Assembly: GCA_964017145.1 (NCBI GenBank)
Contig: OZ024846.1
Coordinates: forward strand, 1,612,001 to 1,676,000
DNA length: 64,000 nt
Reading direction: 5' to 3'
Origin: Agrocybe praecox
Lineage: Eukaryota; Basidiomycota; Agaricomycetes; Agaricales; Agrocybaceae
The notes beneath the pieces were generated by a model. The model searched no databases, had not been told where the DNA came from, and saw only the letters and a program-made list of their open reading frames with translations. Made by a program: the position numbers and the translations under genes. Below are positions 1-11,272 of the stretch, piece after piece (within the stretch, counting starts at the first letter, position 1; every line of letters begins with the position of its first letter).

Positions 1-56
1 GAAACGGTGGGGTATAAAAATATGTCTACAAACTCTTCTTTCTCCTACCACTCACT

Positions 57-1960
57 ATGTCAGTCCCCGCCAGGTCACTCCTTAAGACTGTAAGCATTTA
101 TTTCCCCCAACAACATTATACATTGACTTCTTCTTCCAACAGTCGCGTCCCTCTTTCTTGCGCTCTGCGTTCCCCGCAGCGCGTTTCTCTTCCACTTCTG
201 CGAAGCCTGTCACTCTTAAGGAGCGCTTGGCTGAACTCATTCCCAAGGAAATCGAGAATGTAAGTCATTGACTATATCCAGGTCACATATTATATTCATT
301 ACCTTTCCCAGGTCAAAGCAACCCGCGCCCTGCATGGCAAAAAGTCTTTCGGTCCCGTAGTTGTTGACCAGCTTTATGGGTATCTATCGTCGCATTCTCA
401 GAAAACGTAGCAAGTATTCACTCACTCGTACAGTGGCATGCGTGGTCTCCCTGCACTTATCTGGGATGGTTCCGTCTTAGATGCTGGTAATGTTTACATT
501 CGTCAATGCTACGTCGTCAATTATTCATCATTGAGTTATTAATAGAGGAGGGCATTCGCTTCCGTGGCAAAACCATTCCTGAATGCCAGGAACTTCTTCC
601 TAAAGCACCGGGTGGATCCGAGCCTCTCCCTGAGGGTCTTTTCTGGCTCTTGGTCACCGGAGAAATCCCAACTCAAGAACAAGTCGCGGAACTTTCTCGC
701 GACTGGGCCGCCCGCTCCGCCCTTCCCGAGTTCGTCGAGGAAATCCTCGACCGATGCCCACCTACCCTCCACCCCATGAGCCAGTTTTCCTTGGCTGTCA
801 CTGCCGTGAGATCATGCATATCATTTTTTACTTTTTGCATCTTATTGACTACCTCGTAGCTTAACCACAACTCGGCTTTTGCCAAAGCCTACCAGGATGG
901 TATTTCCAAGAAGGATTACTGGGGACCCACCTTTGAGGACTCGATGGATCTGTATGCGATTTATCTTTTCTAAAACTAAAGTCCTCCCATTCAATTTTTT
1001 TTGCAGCATCGCCAAGTTGCCCAACATCGCTGGTCGCATTTACCGCAATGTCTTTGGCCAAGGCAAATTGCCATCCATCGATGCCAGCAAAGATTATTCT
1101 CACAACCTTGCTACTCTCCTTGGCTTTGGCGACAATGAGGCCTTTGTTGAGCTTCTTCGGCTTTACATTACCATTCACAGGTTCGTAAACTGATCTAGAG
1201 TCGAATTATAAGTGTCGCTCAACTTACGCAAATTATGTTCAGTGATCACGAAGGTGGTAACGTTTCTGCTCACACCGGCAAATTGGTTGGCTCTGCTCTC
1301 TCAGACCCCTTCCTTGCCTACGCTGCTGCGTTGAACGGCCTTGCTGGTCCTCTTCACGGTCTCGCGAACCAGGAAGTCCTCATCTGGCTCCGGAAGATGC
1401 AGGCCAAGATTGGAGAGGATGCCTCTGATGAAGCCGTCAAGGAATACATCTGGTCGACTCTCAAGGGTGGCCAAGTTGTTCCAGGTTACGGACATGCTGT
1501 CCTCAGGAAAACCGACCCCCGATACACCGCTCAACGCGAGTTTGCCTTGAAGCACCTTCCTGATGACAAGATGTTCAAGCTTGTCGGCCAAATCTACAAT
1601 TTAGTACCTGATATCCTCCTCGAGGTTCGTTCATCCACTATTCTTTTTTCTGCTATGATGTCTAACCTGGACTTTAGGCTGGTAAGGCGAAAAACCCCTG
1701 GCCAAACGTTGATGCTCACTCTGGTGTCCTTTTGACACACTACGGCATGGATCAAATGCAGTTCTACACCGTCCTTTTCGGTGTGTCTCGCGCATTCGGT
1801 GTTGCTGCCCAATTAATTTGGGACCGTGCCCTTGGTGCTCGTATGTGTGAATTTATTTTTAATATCGTTGTTCATACTGACGGCATCCCTTCTAGCTCTG
1901 GAGCGCCCCAAGTCTTACTCGAGTGCTGCCATCCAAAAGATGTTCGCCGACAAAGCTTAA
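57..1960 (+). CDS. Citrate synthase, mitochondrial
   Basis: Condenses acetyl-CoA with oxaloacetate to citrate at the entry of the TCA cycle, in the mitochondrial matrix. Nine exons join in frame: 57-89, 143-259, 312-379, 434-486, 546-805, 860-951, 1007-1180, 1243-1624, 1678-1840, then 1896 to the TAA at 1958-1960. The first two exons give an Arg/Ser-rich presequence ([17 protein letters not shown]) expected for matrix import. The body has the family motifs [12 protein letters not shown] and [15 protein letters not shown] (catalytic His) and NVDAHSG (catalytic Asp). The C-terminus ends [13 protein letters not shown], as in eukaryotic mitochondrial enzymes. A peroxisomal isoform is unlikely because there is no SKL-type tail and a presequence is present. 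Every splice site used is a plain GT-AG. Confidence 0.95.
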
Positions 1961-2180
1961 ATTCCCAAAATTAGGATACATACTTAGATACTCTATGCGC
2001 TATGCATTAATTTTTCCTCGATTTAGATTTCGTCACCTTAACGTACGCTGATGATCGCAATGAAAACGTGATGAATAGGTTCAGAAATTCAGAATCAATC
2101 CAGTCGACAATGTAAAAACATCCTTGAGAACTTGCAAGTTAAAAATTATATCGTACAGAAAATATCTCTTGATAGCGGTA

Positions 2181-3498
2181 TCATCCCATCAATTGCGAGA
2201 TATCGGCAGGTGGGTATTTAGTTTGTGAGAAGGTAAGGAGTCTTAAAAAAAGATTAGTAGAGATTTATCACGCACAAGCAGCAGACGTACCGTTTCAGAC
2301 TTTGGATATATTTTCGGCTGACTTCATCGTTCAGTACGTGCGCTACTTGATCCGCCGAGATCTTCTCTCGCGCCGAACGTTCGTGAATACTGTATAGTTC
2401 GTGAGACCAATAAACGATGCTGGAAATAAGTGAGACCTACCCAACCATAGTTACTCCAATAGGCCATGGTGCATTCCCAATAGAAAGACGCAAGTAAGAA
2501 TCATTGGCGCGCTGGTATTGTCGTTTTTGCATATGGTGTACAATCTCCGCCATTCGAGCCAGCATGTCAGGAGGTAGTGACTGTAGAGTGAAATAAGTAA
2601 AAGTTCACTGGTGATAATTACGCACACTTACTCTGGATCGAAGAGTCTTGAATAGTGGCTTCAAATTATCGGCGGACTGCACTTGTGTAGCTGCGGCCAG
2701 CTTCCCTTGGGTCGTTCTTTTGATATGCTCTGTAAAATAATATTATTAAACAATAGAGAAAGCAGACATATAAAATCGTACCAGGACGCTCATCCATGGC
2801 CTCCTCCCAATCTTTCAGCGTTCTTTTTAGGGCGTAATAAATGAGGGGATATAATTTGTCTGGATCCGTTTTGAGAAGACCCAAATCGAGGACGTTGTTG
2901 GCACCAGGATCACTATCGTCTTTCTTTTTGCCTTTGGTGGTCTTATTGCGGAGCTCTCTTTCATTATTCTCCACGTCTTCCAGAGCTTTCTTGAAGTCAT
3001 TTTGACCACCTTGACGATCGTGTCCTTTCTCCTCAATCAATTCAAGAGCTCGAAGCCTTAGGCGCCTATCTTTATCCAGTTCTCCGAAAAGCCTGATAGG
3101 CTGGCCTTTGGCTCGAAGTCGACGAATAGTCTCTTCATTAGACAAGTTGTATGAAGACTCCACTGGCTTGGGAGATTCTGTCTCCCGTACAGCGTTCGAG
3201 GGACTTGCTGAAGCAGGAGGTGGCGTCTGTTCTCCATCCAGACATTAGGACAAATTTGGGAAGACATAACGATGTTGGTCCTCACTTGAATTTCCTTGCT
3301 ACTTTCGCGTGTGCGCTTAGACGCTTTCTTTGAGGAATCCTGCTGCTGTAGTTTTGCTTCTTGTAACTGACGTTCCTTTTCCTCTCGATGGCGCTCGAGC
3401 TCACCACGTCTCATGTACTTTGAAGGGCGTCCATCTGCAGTAGAATCCTCCTGTAAAGTCTTTCTCTTTGATGCGATTTCGGCTTTGAGAAACTCCAT
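2181..3498 (-). CDS. PRP18: Pre-mRNA-splicing factor Prp18
   Basis: Second-step splicing factor acting in the U5/spliceosome. The N-terminus ([16 protein letters not shown]) is followed by a highly charged Lys/Glu/Arg stretch. Then comes the SFM (splicing factor motif) segment, [31 protein letters not shown], as in Prp18 and Prp4. The C-terminal Prp18 helical domain follows: a segment containing [20 protein letters not shown], then, across small introns, the conserved loop region with [20 protein letters not shown]. It ends [12 protein letters not shown] with a TGA at 2181-2183. The reading frame crosses several short introns, including one between SSKEIQ and TPPPASAS. It faces the citrate synthase tail-to-tail (220 bp apart) and is divergent from the COX6B gene, 129 bp from its start. 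Confidence 0.93.
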
Positions 3499-3627
3499 GT
3501 ATGTAGTGTTTAGCAGTTAAGCGAGCGAGACTGAGGGAGGCAATTCTAGGCTGGCTTATATAAGCTCAACAGAATAATTCGATTCCGCCAGGACCCGAGC
3601 TTGGATTGCAACTTGTTATAACCCGCC
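3499..3627. promoter_or_regulatory. 129-bp shared divergent promoter, PRP18 / COX6B
   Basis: Only 129 bp separate the ATG of the splicing factor (minus) from the ATG of the oxidase subunit (plus), so both 5' UTRs and core promoters must lie here. It holds a TATATAA-like stretch (3557-3563). I see no other recognisable site. Confidence 0.6.
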
Positions 3628-4165
3628 ATGTCTGACGCTGCCGACCTCTCCAGGTAGTTTTCTTCCACTCTTCAGCTACCTCTTCACCTTCTAATCTTTC
3701 TTTTCAAAAGCAAATACGTTCTCCAAACCGTTGGTTTCGACGGTGCGTCATATTCCTTTCTAAGGCAAATCTCGCTTCAATATGTTTAATAGCTCGTTTC
3801 CCCAACACCAATCAAACGCGCAACTGGTATTTTCTGCGTTTCAATTTCATTTAAAACGCGGTTGTAAAATTTTGTTATTGTCAAGTTTCCAAAACTACAC
3901 CGACTACTTCAAGTGCATCGCTGCCAAGGGCGAGGACTACGTGCCATGCAAGCAATTCAAAAAGGCTTACAACTCGCTTTGCCCTAGTGAGTACTTTGAG
4001 TCCTCAACATTACTGGACTGAACATTGACTTGCATTTTCAGATGAATGGGTCAGTACTTGCATATTCGTTCTCATGTGTTACCATTATCGACCTCCTTAA
4101 CCTAGATCTCCAAGTTCGACGAGCAGCGCGAAAACGGCACCTTCCCCGCATCTCTCGAGCCTTGA
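3628..4165 (+). CDS. COX12: Cytochrome c oxidase subunit 6B (Cox12 type)
   Basis: Small intermembrane-space subunit of respiratory complex IV, with a twin CX9C/CX10C CHCH fold. The gene is in five or more small exons, so no single ORF shows it. Exons: 3628-3653 (MSDAADLS), from 3711 (SKYVLQTVGFD), from about 3794 (ARFPNTNQTRNC), then FQNYTDYFKCIAAKGEDYVP, CKQFKKAYNSLCP, NEW, and a last exon ISKFDEQRENGTFPASLEP with TGA at 4163-4165. The four disulfide cysteines are visible in RNC, FKC, VPC and SLC. Length is about 85 residues, the usual size. One intron appears to end in AAG (before TTCCAAAAC). The signature is unmistakable. Confidence 0.92.
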
Positions 4166-4344
4166 TTCCTTGTCCATTCTTTACCTATGTAGTCAGCTAT
4201 AACGTTCGGGTACCATTTATTAGAGGATCACGTGCATGTATATTGGGTAGAATGCCCCGAGCAAGTTCATGATACCTTGCCGTCGGACCTTGCAGGAGCC
4301 ACGATGCTAGACCCTTGACCTTACCTCTCTCTTTCTGTACCACC

Positions 4345-5603
4345 ATGGACTACTCCTCAGAACCCCCTCACTCTTCACTCCTTAAAGTCCAGGGCGCTCA
4401 GCCTTTCAATGCAGAACCTTTGGCTGCGTCTCTGGTGGAGTTTCCTTTGACCCCTGAAGACCTTGTGTACTGTCGCAATCATGGTCCTGTCCGAGAATTC
4501 AGCGAAGCAGAATACTCGGTCGTTATCAGAAAGGACGACGGAGTAGAAGTAAGGTTATCTTTGGCCCATTTGAAGACAAAATACCCTGTGAAGCATGTAA
4601 CTGCAGTCCTTCAGGCAAGTCGTAACGTTGCATATAGCGATAGAAACACGAGGTTTGACACAACACACCGGGACCTGTTAGTGTGCAGGAATGAGGAGGA
4701 AAGAAATGGGCGCCATAAAGCCTGTTCATGGGGTTCCATGGGCGGATGGTGTAATTGCAAACTGCAAATGGGGTGGTGTCTCGCTTGCTGAGATACTTGA
4801 AGAAGTTGGGGTAACACCAGCAGGAAACTTCCAAGTCTGTTTTGAGAGTCATGCTACACTCTGCGAAGACGACTCGTACTATGGAGCATCCATTCCTCTG
4901 AAGAAGGTTTTGCAAGATGCGACTGTATTATTAGCATACGAAGTATGTTTAAAGCCTAGATCACATGCTGTCTATTCTTGATGCGATTATTCTCATTCAC
5001 AGATGAATGACGAGCCGTTGAGTCCTGACCATGGCGGGCCTTTGCGAGTCGTTATTCCTGGCTTTCTGGGAGCACGCTGGGTGAAATGGGTTGATACAAT
5101 TACGCTATCCCACGAGGAATCTCCCAATTATTACCAACAGCGTGATTACAAGATCCTACCACCCCACGTAAGTTCTATTGCTGTTTTGAATGAAAGACTA
5201 CCTGACGCTCTCTAAGGTTGAAACTAAGCAAAGCGCTGCTTCTCTGTGGGCAAAATATCCGTCCATGACTGCATTGCCTTTGAACTCGGTGGTTGCACAT
5301 GCAGCCCGCGTGTCCAAGGGGATTTTATTTGTCAAGGGTTATGCTGTTCCAGGACCTTTTGGAAATGTAGAGGCCGTCGAAGTGTCGATTGACAATGGCG
5401 AAACCTGGCATGGAACACAGATTACCTACCAAAGGGGGAAATGGAGTTGGACATTGTGGGAAATAGAGTTGGAGTGTAGGGATTGCAGTGGTACAGTTTT
5501 CAGTCGAGCAATAGATACAGAGCGGAATATTCAACCGAGGGAAGGTGTTTGGAATCTGAGAGGAGTCGCGTATAATGGATGGGGCTGTGCCAGATGGGAT
5601 TGA
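4345..5603 (+). CDS. Sulfite oxidase (molybdopterin), no cytochrome b5 domain
   Basis: Molybdenum-cofactor oxidoreductase that oxidises sulfite to sulfate. Exons: 4345-4614, 4682-4942, 5003-5167, 5217-5603. The Mo-ligating cysteine is in VLQ|CAGMRR and is the first codon after the first intron. That intron begins with GC (4615-4681, GCAAGT..TTAG), since only this splice restores the invariant motif. Other family landmarks are [51 protein letters not shown] and the C-terminal dimerisation domain ([16 protein letters not shown]). It starts directly with the Mo domain, as in plant-type enzymes, with no heme domain and no obvious mitochondrial presequence. The tail (GWGCARWD) is not a PTS1 signal, so a cytosolic location is inferred. 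The stop is 102 bp before the next gene on the same strand. Confidence 0.92.
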
Positions 5604-5705
5604 CCTCGGCAACTTGTTTAGCGTAGTCACGTATAGCTTCGGCAGCGGCCTGTTATATAGTACATAACACTTTCTATCCTTCCAACATCACCCACTCTGC
5701 GAACA

Positions 5706-5981
5706 ATGGTCTTAGGGAAACTAGTTCACTACACCGTAGATGCCGTTCTTCTCTCCACAGTCGTAGCGGGTGTCCGTCGCTCAAGTGGATTTGGGTAAGT
5801 AGGATAACAAGCTCATGACACGTTGAGTATTAACCATGAATGCCACAGACCTGACGCATCTGCCATATCAGACCCAACTGTGAGGTCTGTAGCAGAGAAA
5901 TTTCTGGGAGTTGGAGAAACCATCTTCGATATGGTACAAGCAACAGCGGTTAACAGTTCCTACTTCAAAAGATCGAATTAG
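5706..5981 (+). CDS. ATG44: Mitofissin/Atg44-like small protein (DUF1748 family)
   Basis: Two exons, 5706-5794 and 5849-5981 (intron GTAAGT..CACAG, 54 nt), give a 73-residue protein. It begins MVLGKLVHYTVDAVLLSTVV, continues AGVRRSSGFG..PDASAI, and ends EKFLGVGETIFDM..SSYFKRSN. This is the pattern of the fungal DUF1748 family, which contains Atg44/mitofissin, an intermembrane-space protein that drives mitochondrial fission in mitophagy. The first 20 residues form an amphipathic or hydrophobic helix, and the usual length of about 73 residues is matched. The family assignment comes from recall of the motif, not a search. Neither exon is long enough to stand out alone. The gene sits 102 bp downstream of sulfite oxidase. 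Confidence 0.85.
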
Positions 5982-6316
5982 CATCGCGGAGGTTGATGGA
6001 AGTTGCAAACACACGAACTTTATCTATACCTCAAAGCCCTTTTCTGGGGAGCACAGCGGGCCTTTTTCGGTCACCGTCGATTACCATCGAAAAGACAATT
6101 GCACCTGCTTAGTTAGGCAAAATAATTTACGGAGCAATTCAAAACCACCCCTTTCAACCATGGTTGTGTACCACTCATATTTTGTCCCTCACGGTCGTGG
6201 ATAACCATTTTGAAATTTACATATATTGAAATACATACAATATAAGGGAAACTCGAGAAGGCGCTTACAAGGAGTACAGATAAAAACTGACCAAAACTTC
6301 GCACTCTCGTAAGAGG
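5982..6316. other. Intergenic, convergent 3' ends
   Basis: The 3' flanks of the mitofissin-like gene (+) and the Saf4-like gene (-) meet here. I see no coding potential, RNA gene or repeat. Confidence 0.5.
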
Positions 6317-7485
6317 TCAAGACTTCGATGTGGAAGCTGACCTTTTGGCGGTGTTCTGAAGTATTCGAGTGCGTAATGTACCGAGAGCGTTAGCTTCTAT
6401 CTTCGTTGAGCTCTTGCTCGGTATTCGAGATGAGATTGAAGTAATGCTAGGCGAAATCTTGGTCCTTTTAGTTTCTCGGAGTTGGTAGTCTTCCTTCGCC
6501 TTCTCCCATTCTAGTTTTGCCTCCTCAAGTGATGCTTTGTCTTCTTCCAAGAGCTTCAGGGATGCAGGCAATCCGTAACGACCTTTCAGTGAGTCATCCA
6601 ACTGTTTTTTCTTTTGCTCGACCTTTTTCTCTTCCCGAAATCGTTTGCGAGTTTTGAGGGAGAGTGAATAAGGGTCGGCGTTGTACCGATCAGAAAACGT
6701 TTGGAGTGACTCAATCCGAGGGCGTTGAACATTCTCCATATGATGCTTAGCTTCTGTAATTTTTTCCAATGCCGCTAAAGGATCCACTGTAACACCTTCT
6801 TTGTCCGTGTCTATCACGCAAAGAGGGTCAGTAAGCCCACACTCACCAAATCCAAGTAGCATACCATGTATAGCGAAACCTCCATTCTCTTCAGGATTCC
6901 AATCTTCGTCTTTCTGCCTCGCTCCGGAAGTCACCACATAGCGAGTATTCTGTTACGCCGTTTAATGATCGGTAGTCTTAATATGTAAAGAATGTGCACC
7001 TTTGGGTCCGTTTGTATCTCGAACCAGCCGTCACATAGATGGCATTTGCAGCGGAACGAATAAATGGGCGTTGAATAATATGCTCCAACTTTCTTCTTTT
7101 CGGCATTGTAACGCACACCCATACCAATGTGGTTGTTGCATGTTCCACTGGAAATATGTTCGGTCAATTAATTGTTGTACATCAGGCAACTGGATACCTA
7201 CCACCAGATGTTGAATGGTAATTCAAAGCGGGTGATTAAGATCCCTTGATCAAGTTTACGCGCCCGGTCCCCAAGAGCATGCTTTCCTGATTTACAAGCG
7301 TTCAGAAAAAGCGAAGAAGCAAACGAACGAGCGAAAGGTATGCAATGGATGCCTGACACATACCTCGAACCTTGTTCAAACTTCCTTGAGATGGGTCATA
7401 GTCCGGAGGATAGTACCTGTAGTGAAATGTCTTAGTTCGTCATTCAAGACTGTAAAGAACGAACTGGCTTGTTAAATCCCTGCAT
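6317..7485 (-). CDS. Saf4/CCDC130-type splicing factor (Cwc16 family)
   Basis: Spliceosome-associated zinc protein of the Yju2/CCDC94/CCDC130 family. Joined exons read MQGFNKYYPPDYDPSQGSL, KHALGDRARKLDQGILI, RFELPFNIWCGTCNNHIGMG, VRYNAEKKKVGAYYSTPIY, then FRCKCHLCDGWFEIQTDP. The two CxxC pairs form the zinc site. A long charged coiled-coil and Ser-rich tail follows, ending SASTSKS. The N-terminal wording (YYPPDYDP.GSLN) favours the CCDC130/Saf4 branch over Yju2. The first exon is only 17 nt (7485-7469). To restore NKYYPP the first intron must use a GC donor (7468-7417, GCCAGT..TACAG), which is unusual, so the start is the weakest part. A small intron (about 6810-6865) also splits the C-terminal half. 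Confidence 0.85.
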
Positions 7486-7805
7486 AGTGTCGATTTACAG
7501 ACGACTAGTTGAAGAGAAGGTTGTATGTACACCTAATATGTACACTGCTGATTGCACTTGCTAAATTAATAAGATTTCGTCATTTTGCTGTTCTGTGGGG
7601 AACGTCACGCGACCGGAGAACATAAAATCGAGTGGTTATCCGTTTATTCACTTTCTGTCTGACTTTATCGAGAGAGGCAAAGGCTCGCTGTGATTGCCAT
7701 TCGTGTGAAATACGTAAATTTGTAGTATCCATTAACATTATGAAAGATACACGAATAACTCGATTTAGATATCTAGGTAGATGTACTGTTACAGCGTCTC
7801 TATTA
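7486..7805. other. Intergenic, upstream of the Saf4-like gene
   Basis: 320 bp between two minus-strand genes: promoter of the Saf4-like gene and 3' UTR of the 5-phosphatase. No convincing ORF, tRNA or repeat was seen. Confidence 0.4.
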
Positions 7806-10800
7806 TTATATGTATATAGTATAAGTCCCAATTACAGGGCGATGATCGCTTCGGCCTTCCAGGCGATGCATACCATGGTCATCGAGGGTGTTGTAGCTTA
7901 AGCAAGCCACCTCTCCCTTCACATGGCGTATTTGAGACGAAGGATGGTCATTCTCGGGTGTCGCGAAACTTTGGTTGTGGGTAGGTGATAAAAAGGCAGG
8001 AAGGAAACGCCAAAAAGAATTAGTAGCAGATTGCGCGCGTTCGCTAAGAGGCTTGTCAGGAGTAGAGGAGTTTTTAGGAGGATGATTCAAGGAAAAAGGA
8101 GCGGTTGGTGGTGGGGAAAAGATCGTATGAGCCCTTTGTGGTCTTTCTGTGATCAATTGAAAATTTGAGAAAGTGACATTGCCTGCAAAAAAGTAAGGTC
8201 CTACCATTGAATTGTAAATCTGTGGCACCGTCCAAGGTATCTGGTTCTGCAGAAGGCGATTCGGAGTTCAAAAACGCCCGTGAGGGCGGGGAGCGGAAGG
8301 CGTGGACCAAGAAATTGCCTACACGACTTCTAGGTCCTTCCTTGTGTTGGCCCGGAGTGTTTTGTTCGTCAAAGACAGCAAGCTCGGGCTGAATTGTAGT
8401 TTTCCATAAAATACGGTCACACCTTATATAGTTTAGACGGCAGTGTGGCAGCAATTAATTCGGAAACATACCAGCTTGGGACGCGTTTTTTATGAGAAGA
8501 ATCATACACGCCTTTCTGTGGGGGCACAATTTCACTTGGTGAATGTCCATCTTTATCTCCCGAGTTAATTAAAATGATAGGCGGTGGGCGAAAGAAACGT
8601 TTTTTCTGTGCATTCTTGGAAGAGTTTATGCCATAGGAAGGAGTGAGTGGAGATGAAGGGACCTCCACTGGGGATGGAGGAATGCTCAAAGCTGTTGCAC
8701 CTTTGCTTTTAAATGATGTACTAAAGGATGGCGACAACAGGGATATCCACTTAGGTTTGGACTTGCCCTTGCTAACATTAGCAGAGATCTGGTTGATAGA
8801 AGCACTTGCGGGAGTGAGTGACGAGGGACCAGCCCCAGACTCTATATTAGAACGAGAAGGAATGGATGTCACAGTAGAAGACCCGACGGATAGTCGATCA
8901 TCCTCGAATGTGTCCGCTTCAGAGTCTTGTCCTTCACCTTCCAGCGGCGGCTCAGACATATCTCCAGTTAGGATTTCTTTGGAGTTAAAGCTCCTTGTTC
9001 TTCTTGATGGACGCAAAACGTCGTATTTGAACGTTGGAGGGAACGTTATAAATGCTTCGTGAAAACCTGGCACAAAATTTCCTGCTTTCATCAGGTTATT
9101 CAGTTGATCGAATTGAAATGCCTGGGCGTAGTCTGAAATGACGGATAAATTAGACTATGCACAAATATTGTACTTGGGGGCAAACCTTGTCGAGAAATGA
9201 GCCAATCAGCATGTAGACGCGATATATCGAGTCGAAAATTTAGATCTCCGCAAAGAAATGTGAAGTCGAAACGATCTGTTAAGTCTAAAATGATAAAACT
9301 TATCGCATGAGTAATAGTCAGTATGTCAGGGCAGGATTCCCTCACCTTCCGCGACTTTGCGTGGATCGTTTTCTGGAAGAAAATCATCAACAGACAGTTC
9401 ACCCTGCAAAGCAAGCCGATTGTAAGTAACAACAAGAAGTTGTATTTTTTTTTTTGGTAATTACTCGTATTTTAGCTAAATTCGCCAAACGATGATGCAT
9501 CTTTCCTTCATGGGCTTTTAACAGGGTGTATGTCAATTCAAGAAAGAGGAGACACCTGAAATAAACTAACCTGCTAGATGCGCGTTCAGAAACAGCAACG
9601 TAGTTCCGGAAATGTTCAAGCTGATTCCCACACCACCCTTATTGCCCACTCGACCTCCAATAAGGCCTGCAGCAACAGCAGATTTGGACATCCCTTCAGT
9701 AAAGTAATATTAAGTGTGTGTTTGATTTTCCACTTGCACCTGACTAAAACGCCTACCTTGTACCAAAGGCTTCAAGTCTCGGTGAACATAGACAGCCATA
9801 TAAATCCCCATAAGGCGCTCCTTTATCAGTAGCTGATATGGACCTTTACGAGGTTCCTTGGACGACTTCCGTCGCGACAAAGGCATTGGGAATCCGACGT
9901 CGGCAGTGGAAGGTAACGCCGTGCGAGCGGAACCACCGTTGTGACAGAGGTAATCCTCGACCATGGAAGTCCAACCAGAAGGTGGGTACTCTGGCTCATC
10001 GGATAATGGATCCCTGTGAGCATCCTCATCCGCACCGATTTTGTCTTTCTTTCCACTTTGTTTGTGATGATCCTTTTCGAATTCTTTTGACTTATCGCGG
10101 TCTTTGTCTAGTATTTTGAAACCCGCTGTCAATCCCATAGGAATACCTAAATACATGCTCGTAAATGGTGGTGGAAAAAAGAATAGGAGTAATGAATTAC
10201 CGGAGGGTGTAGGGCACTCTTGGCCAGCACTTCAATATATTTGCAAAAAGATCGTATAGGACGTGAATTAATGGTAGACTTACACGACAACAAGATGATA
10301 GGGATGATCTTCATTTTTTGGAAGACACGGGAAATTTGAGTTCCCTGTATTTGGGGTAGTACTTGGGGTATCATAGAGTGGGACCTTTCCAAACAACTCC
10401 TCTAAATGTCCCTATGAGGTATGAATATGAATAATTGAAGGGATGTAACGATGCATTTCCTGGCACCTTCGGCAAAGAGTCGTGCATATTCCAAGTAAGG
10501 ATCCGAACTTTCAAGCATCTTGGAGGTATAGAAAGTGATTTTCCTGACGTTACTGGAGACCCCTTCTTCATTCGCTCAAACTCCAAAGAACCTGGCACAG
10601 TTTGAACGTGAGCGGTGCTCTTATGTAGAAAATAGGAGAAATCCATACGCACCGTTGAGCCCAGAGCTTTGATTAAGGAATGGGTGTTCTATCCTTGTCA
10701 TGAGATCCAAGATATACGCCTGAGTTTGTGAACGCCTACCTGTTGAATTAGGAGCCGTAGGAGTCGTCTGGGATTTAGAAGATGAAGAAAGGTTGAGTGA

Positions 10801-10809
10801 GCCTGACAT
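7806..10809 (-). CDS. Inositol polyphosphate 5-phosphatase
   Basis: Removes the 5-phosphate from phosphoinositides or inositol phosphates. It is an endonuclease/exonuclease/phosphatase-fold enzyme, probably cytosolic or membrane-associated. The spliced frame starts MSGSLNLSSSSKSQ, then gives the signature blocks in order: ILTWNMHDSLPKG; EDHPYHLVV followed by AGQECPTPSG; GGRVGNKGGVGISLNIS; FLNAHLAAHEGKMHHRL; LCGDLNFRLDISR; FPPTFKYDVLR; VPSW|CDRILWK; and the terminal GRSDHRPVIGTYTIYI. All catalytic segments are present. Compared with a minimal catalytic domain there are two large low-complexity insertions: one of about 100 residues after GIPMGLTAGFKILDKDRDK, and one of about 150 Ser/Pro-rich residues between KYDVLRPSRR and PSWCDR. 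There is no Sac1 domain, so it is not a synaptojanin. One intron splits PSWCDRIL and appears to end in AAG. Confidence 0.9.
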
Positions 10810-11272
10810 ATTTCGTGCACTAGGGTACCAGCTAGAAATCTAAACGACGAACAACGATAGGCGACATGAGTTGGACATGGATTATGAGGATATCTTTAAG
10901 TAGAAAAACTTGTAAGTAGCTTGGATACCATGAGTCGTCGTGGCTTTACGTAATAAATAACCCGGTGTTGCGCTTGCAAAGAATTTTATTATTCGTCGAG
11001 ACTGGAAGTCCACAAACAAGAACGACAGCAAACGGGAAAACAGTAAGAGTACAATACAGCAACTATGGCCGTTCATGAGTACGTAGTAGTGACAACATCG
11101 ATGAAAATAGAGCAAGGAGAGATGAGGAGGAAAGGATCTGATTCCAGGAGGCCGTTGAATAAAATAAACCACAGATAAAATGGGAGATTAGGGTGCGGGA
11201 GATTGTAAAATGTTGGGAATGTAGCAAAGAAAAGTTACAAATATAAAAGCGGATAAATAAACCGAATACAAA
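10810..11272. other. Intergenic, 5-phosphatase promoter and Swi1-like 3' UTR
   Basis: 463 bp between two minus-strand genes. It contains only short ORFs without recognisable content. No structural RNA or repeat was found. Confidence 0.4.

Noticed and set aside
1301..1591. 96-codon minus-strand ORF inside citrate synthase
   Set aside because: Mirror of a conserved catalytic exon on the plus strand; no independent features.
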